The position numbers and the translations under genes are program-made. From Treponema sp. (GTDB lineage Bacteria; Spirochaetota; Spirochaetia; Treponematales; Breznakiellaceae), in the NCBI GenBank assembly GCA_031261385.1, contig JAISJS010000202.1, positions 1-7,366 on the forward strand: 7,366 nucleotides of DNA, in the 5' to 3' direction. Shown one piece after another: positions 6,440 through 7,366 of the stretch (positions are counted from its first letter, which is position 1; each line of letters begins with the position of its first letter). The notes under the pieces were generated by a model. The model had not been told where the DNA came from. It saw only the letters and a program-made list of their open reading frames with translations, and searched no databases.

Positions 6440-6707
6440 ATGATTCCAAATCGTACAAATAAAGGGATTATAAGATTTATATCGGGATACCAATCAGAAT
6501 GAGATTGACCTGGTCATAGAGCAGGACGGGACGCTGTATCCTGTTGAAATCAAAAAAACTGCAAATCCAGGCCAGAACGATTACAGCAAATTCACCGAAT
6601 TGAAAAAGTTGAAAAAGAAAACCGGACTTGGCGCGGTGTTATGCCTGCAGCAACAGCGTATACCGCTATCCCGCGAAGTGGTTTCAATTCCGGTTTGGGA
6701 AATATAA
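6440..6707 (+). pseudogene. Remnant of a DUF4143/AAA_14-type ATPase gene with large internal deletion
   Basis: From 6474 to the TAA at 6705-6707 an open frame without a start codon encodes DLYRDTNQNEIDLVIE, then LYPVEIKKTANP, then about 40 more residues ending in SIPVWEI. This is the C-terminal nuclease-like end (N-E-I-D ... E-I-K-K) of the DUF4143 ATPases, which are normally about 380-430 residues. In another frame, an ATG at 6440 with a promoter in front reads MIPNRTNKGII, resembling the first residues of that family, and hits a stop at 6500-6502. The simplest reading is that a deletion of more than a kilobase joined the first dozen or so codons to the last 76 or so and put them out of frame. 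The C-terminal assignment is firm; the N-terminal match is short and only suggestive. No functional product is expected. Confidence 0.75.
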
Positions 6708-6710
6708 AAA

Positions 6711-6723
6711 GGTGACTGACACC
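6711..6723. repeat. GGTGACTGACACC near-palindrome
   Basis: GGTG pairs with CACC around ACTGA, giving a palindrome with one non-pairing position per side. It starts four bases after the pseudogene stop and is flanked by A-rich runs on both sides, so read on the minus strand it is a small hairpin followed by T-rich sequence. I recall related GGTGnCnGnCACC palindromes as dispersed intergenic repeats in several bacterial phyla. The 8-mer GTGACTGA occurs again at 6791-6798. Whether it is a REP-like element, a weak bidirectional terminator or chance cannot be settled here. Confidence 0.4.
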
Positions 6724-6732
6724 AAAATAAAA

Positions 6733-6810
6733 AATGCCTTTGAATCTTCCCGTACAGGCTCCCAGCCCTGGGTACCAACACAAAGGTATTGTGACTGAGG
6801 GCTTTTTTTT
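6733..6810 (+). terminator. Structured stretch ending in a terminator-like stem and T8
   Basis: Two alternative foldings are visible. In the first, AATGCCTTTG (6733-6742) pairs with CAAAGGTATT (6781-6790), allowing one G-U, and encloses a CCCAG/CTGGG hairpin (6761-6772). In the second, AGCCCT (6764-6769) pairs with AGGGCT (6798-6803) and encloses CACAA/TTGTG (6779-6793); it is followed by eight T residues (6803-6810), as in an intrinsic terminator. The two exclude one another, which is the arrangement of an attenuator. It lies between the decayed ATPase gene and the toxin-antitoxin pair and could terminate transcripts from the left. No known riboswitch or T-box was recognised. Confidence 0.4.
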
Positions 6811-6825
6811 AGCGACAGTGTGTAG

Positions 6826-6831
6826 TATATT
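6826..6831 (+). promoter_or_regulatory. Possible -10 element of the toxin-antitoxin operon
   Basis: TATATT lies just upstream of the antitoxin gene and would start transcription near 6838. No convincing -35 hexamer stands 16-18 bases upstream; that position falls in the T run of the preceding structure. No clear operator palindrome was found around it. Confidence 0.3.
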
Positions 6832-6849
6832 TAAGGTATGGAGACAAGT

Positions 6850-7053
6850 ATGCAAACAGCAGCATTGTATGAAAATGTGCAGCGGCTTCCCGCCCCGCAG
6901 CAACAGGAAATAAGCGATTTTGTAAGTTTTTTACTCAACAAGTATCCTTCGCAGAATACTGTGAAACCTCGTGCAGGATGCATGAAAGGCACCTTTACCA
7001 TGATGAGTGATGATTTCAACGCCCCGCTTGAGGATTTTAAGGACTATCAATAA
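6850..7053 (+). CDS. DUF2281-type antitoxin of a VapBC-like pair
   Basis: A 67-residue protein whose opening TAALYENVQRLPAPQQQEI (3-21), then DFVSFLL (23-29), and whose ending MSDDFNAPLEDFKDY (52-66), are typical of the small DUF2281 proteins encoded next to PIN-domain toxins. These are taken to bind and neutralise the toxin through the C-terminal part. The start at 6850 was chosen because GGAG (6840-6843) lies 6 bases upstream and the family usually begins right before the TAALYE segment. An in-frame ATG at 6838 would give 71 residues and would suit only a leaderless mRNA. The stop overlaps the toxin start by one base (TAATG), so the two are translationally coupled. Autoregulation is usual for such operons, but this short protein has no recognisable DNA-binding motif. 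Confidence 0.88.
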   Translation: MQTAALYENVQRLPAPQQQEISDFVSFLLNKYPSQNTVKPRAGCMKGTFTMMSDDFNAPLEDFKDYQ

Positions 7054-7366
7054 TGCAGTACCTGGTTGATACCCAATCGTTTATTTGGTTTGTCGAAGAT
7101 GATGTAAAATTACCTGCATCTATCAGGGTATTAATGGAAAATGACGATAGTCAACTGATAATCAGTATTGCCAGTTTATGGGAAATGACAATTAAAATGA
7201 GTTTAGGAAAACTTGTCTTATCCGGCGATATCAAAATAATGACGGACAAAGTAATAGAAAACGGTTTTACTATTCTGCCTATTGAACCAAAACACTTGAT
7301 AACCCTGTCCACACTGGAATTTATACACCGCGACCCCTTTGATCGGATCATCATCTCACAATCCAT
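7053..7366 (+). CDS. vapC: PIN-domain toxin, VapC family (3' end outside window)
   Basis: The visible 104 residues are most of a PIN-domain ribonuclease toxin of the subgroup usually paired with DUF2281 antitoxins; such proteins are typically about 125-130 residues, so some 20-25 are missing beyond the window. The active-site acidic residues are present: Asp6 in YLVDTQSFIW (3-12), Glu44 in SLWEMTIK (41-48), and Asp94/Asp97 in HRDPFDRIIISQ (92-103). Family members are magnesium-dependent RNases that halt translation by cutting tRNA or rRNA; the target here is unknown. The ATG at 7053 shares a base with the antitoxin stop. The part seen has no frameshift or lost catalytic residue, so the toxin is probably active. 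Confidence 0.94.
   Translation, partial: MQYLVDTQSFIWFVEDDVKLPASIRVLMENDDSQLIISIASLWEMTIKMSLGKLVLSGDIKIMTDKVIENGFTILPIEPKHLITLSTLEFIHRDPFDRIIISQS

Noticed and set aside
6756..6780. Resemblance of CTGGGTACC to a T-box sequence, and of the stems to an integron attC site
   Set aside because: There is no T-box stem I and no AGGGTGGNACCGCG core, and no RYYYAAC/GTTRRRY pair was found in the right arrangement.
6581..7019. Overlapping minus-strand open frames across the relic and antitoxin
   Set aside because: They show no recognisable motif, overlap each other in different frames, and lie opposite a convincing antitoxin gene and a recognised gene fragment.
1..7366. CRISPR arrays, tRNA or rRNA genes, insertion sequences
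   Set aside because: No regularly spaced direct repeats, no cloverleaf or rRNA-like sequence, and no transposase motifs were seen on either strand.

Overview
The window has two halves of different character. The left half (about 1 to 4109) is a minus-strand run of core bacterial genes: fhs (formate-tetrahydrofolate ligase), clpP, pth and mazG, transcribed right to left in that order. All four are intact with their catalytic motifs. The right half (about 4110 to 7366) is on the plus strand, visibly poorer in G+C, and looks like accessory DNA: a DUF234-type AAA+ ATPase with a C-terminal nuclease-like domain, a cysteine-rich flavoprotein directly coupled to it, a decayed remnant of a second ATPase/nuclease gene (DUF4143 type), a short structured non-coding stretch, and a DUF2281/PIN toxin-antitoxin pair cut by the window edge.

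The organism cannot be named from the sequence with certainty. Clear Shine-Dalgarno sequences and sigma70-like promoters mark it as a bacterium. The presence of fhs, a ClpP with an unusual acidic N-terminus, the abundance of DUF234/DUF4143 ATPases and toxin-antitoxin genes, and an intergenic AACCGCnAAGGCG-type repeat would fit a host-associated spirochaete such as a gut Treponema. This is an inference from recollection of such genomes, not a proof.

Functionally, fhs supplies 10-formyl-tetrahydrofolate for one-carbon metabolism. clpP, pth and mazG are quality-control genes: protein degradation, rescue of peptidyl-tRNA, and clean-up of non-canonical nucleotides. A probable separate promoter lies between fhs and clpP. 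A 114-bp imperfect inverted repeat sits between pth and mazG and supplies the last codons and stop codon of pth.

The most striking structure is the divergent region between fhs and the ATPase gene. It holds a near-consensus promoter (TTGACA, 17 bp, TATATT) followed at once by a 42-bp near-perfect palindrome and a second smaller dyad, together containing six GGTAAC/GTTACC half-sites. This looks like a dedicated operator array for the ATPase-flavoprotein operon. That two-gene unit with its operator is the best candidate here for something little described.
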